From the NCBI GenBank assembly GCA_026874595.1, contig CM049312.1, positions 55,927,429 through 55,991,428 of the forward strand: a stretch of 64,000 nucleotides of DNA, read 5' to 3'. How positions within the stretch are numbered: position 1 is the stretch's first letter; each line of letters begins with the position of its first letter. The position numbers and the translations under genes are program-made. The notes under the pieces were generated by a model, which searched no databases, was not told the origin of the DNA, and saw nothing but the letters and a program-made list of their open reading frames with translations. Positions 56,901 through 64,000 of the stretch are shown here, one piece after another. This stretch comes from Sipunculus nudus (Eukaryota > Annelida > Sipuncula > Golfingiida > Sipunculidae).

Positions 56901-58473
56901 ACATGCTAACGGAATCCATATTGTTCCAAAAATCAGCATTCAAATCAGATTTTTCAGCAAACAGTCTTTTTTATAGGTCCATGGATGTCTGCAGAATGAT
57001 TATTTTTGTATGCTTTCTTGACTTCAGCTTTCTATGGAGCGAGGAATAATCAAGTCATTACCTGTCATTAGGACTCTGCAGCAAATCTCAAGAGTTTCTA
57101 TCAAACTTTCAAAATTTTACCTTTGCTGCACTAGCAGGGTTGAAAATAAAGGACCATCTGCTCCAGGGCCAAATGTCTTAACCACAAAGGCAGTTCCTAA
57201 CCAATCAGCAAACAGTTTGGTAAATTGACTATTACAGAGGATTGTAACCATTCATCAAACTGTTTATATGTGTTTTCTTGTACAGGGTAAAATGTACAAG
57301 TCTGATGGCTCTATAAATTCATTGATTACTTTGTTAGTTATTCAGTTATCAACAATATCTCAAGTTTAATACTCTAACTGCGTTACAAACAATCTGCGTT
57401 TGGGGATGATTACACACCCAGGATCCACAGGTGCAGCAGACACTGGGCCTGGGTGACACCAGGATACAAAAATAATATGATAGAAAGCCAGTGCTTCTGC
57501 CCTGTCACATAGTCCAAAACGGAAATGGAACTCTGCAGATATACATACTTAGCTTCAGATATAGATAAAAAATACATAAAAAAATGGAGGTGGTTACCTG
57601 CACAGCAAAAAAAATCTTTATTACTTTATTACTTTTTATTACTTTAATTATCCTAATGTCCAGTTACTTGACCAAAGCCTAAATCCATGAATTACACTAG
57701 GCATGCACAGACTACAGTAAACAATGGGAGAGTATTAAAACAAAGAATACAACAATAACATAAATAAAAGCCATGTTTTTTTATACAAAATAATGGTTAT
57801 TTTTAGTTTTCTATATATATTGTTAACAACAAACTTATGAAGTACTTTAGAAAAAAATATTTAAATACTTATCAATACAGAAATAATTAAATAATTAGGT
57901 ATCTCAGCACATCTGGGTTAACTGCACATACTTCGTTTACAAGCAACATACATTTCCTTCGAGCGAAACCTTACTCATACAACAAAATTACTTTATATTT
58001 TTAGTATTTGTGTCATTTTTAAATTCTTTTGAGACAGGCATAAGTTGTTCTGGTTTTGATAAGTATTTATGTATCTTTGTATGTCATAAGCAATATATGT
58101 AGATTATGTTATTAGAGTGAAGAGTTTTGAACTGTGTGCATCAATTGTCCTTTTCCTTATCTATGATTTTCATCTTCTCTTTTCACTGATATTGTATTTC
58201 AAGATATGTATATATATTTAAGTAAAGGCTGGGCACTGTTTGTTGTTATTTGCTGCAAAGTGTTAATATTTATGGCACTTAAATTGATTTTTGATTCTAC
58301 TGCAATAGACTGACTCTCTACTCAAATATTGCCCCCAAAAGTTTTTACCAAACAGTGACAAAATTGAGCAGGGAGCCAGACTACCTCAGCAACCACAGTT
58401 AAATTAGCTGAAAGTCCACACCACCAAGTAAACCATATATCTGTCCAACATTGTGTCCCATGGAGATGACCCC
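53965..58473 (-). other. Probable long 3' UTR of the rabphilin-like gene
   Basis: Downstream of the stop codon the sequence stays free of the repeat families that fill the rest of the window, for about 4.5 kb. It reaches a minus-strand AAATAAAA signal near 53984 (plus-strand TTTTATTT). No long frame occurs. Neuronal transcripts often have long 3' UTRs. This is inference only, and earlier poly(A) signals exist. Confidence 0.3.
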
Positions 58474-63932
<5,459 letters not shown>

Positions 63933-64000
63933 CTACAAAATGCATCATGATAGCATCATTATTTCTATTGTCCCAGTTCAGTCTCTAGCCTGCAGATGGT

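Overview
The window is animal nuclear DNA, AT-rich and packed with repeats. It most resembles a bivalve mollusc. The evidence is spliced host genes with GT-AG introns, a tRNA-derived SINE with a CTCCGGG-type core, and many dispersed repeats ending in runs such as GGACGGACGG, in AGCTCA/TGAGCT hairpins or beside GACCTTTGACC-like tracts, which I associate with marine bivalves. The species cannot be fixed from the sequence alone.

Two host genes are certain, both on the minus strand. LRRC47 (five coding exons, 28898 down to 20465, 551 aa) is complete: N-terminal leucine-rich repeats, a lysine-rich linker, and a C-terminal half related to the B3/B4 domain of phenylalanyl-tRNA synthetase beta. The last four coding exons of a rabphilin-3A/Doc2-type synaptic C2 protein lie at 63932 to 58474. 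They encode a C2B domain with all five calcium-loop aspartates, and the rest of the gene lies beyond the right edge. A possible last coding exon of an unidentified plus-strand gene is at 2377-2519. A decayed THAP-type zinc-finger gene start with a promoter-like upstream region is at 50223-50809.

Mobile DNA fills much of the remainder. The most informative element is a young Ty3/gypsy LTR retrotransposon (33660-39839). It has a 4-bp target duplication ATAC, a tRNA-Leu primer site, gag, pol in the -1 frame behind a GGGAAAC slippery heptamer with a hairpin 7 nt downstream, and a polypurine tract. One base too many in an A run breaks the integrase. Its 3' LTR is not a plain copy of the 5' LTR: it carries a 232-bp inverted copy of its own U3 part, giving a perfect palindrome with a 28-nt spacer.

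Other mobile elements are pogo/Tigger-like TA-flanked elements (18598-19686, 24117-26105), nested hAT-like elements with 8-bp duplications (32494-33395 and 32514-32996), TTAA-flanked short elements, and a long inverted-repeat element starting about 60 bp upstream of the LRRC47 ATG. There are also several families with tandem-repeat cores and terminal hairpins that look like Helentron-associated (HINE/pearl-type) elements.

Layout: 1-830 satellite-like 277-bp repeat; 1900-3117 minisatellite, candidate exon, SINE; 5680-7888 dispersed repeat B; 8790-17341 nested repeat cluster; 18598-19686 pogo-like element; 20465-28898 LRRC47; 28957-33395 nested DNA elements; 33660-39839 LTR retrotransposon; 41156-46672 TTAA element, 277-bp tandem array, repeat B and a gypsy remnant; 50223-50809 THAP-like remnant; 51079-53681 repeat C; 53965-58473 probable rabphilin 3' UTR; 58474-63932 rabphilin exons, with a 2.9-kb minisatellite of 39-bp units in one intron. 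The two certain host genes share no evident pathway.
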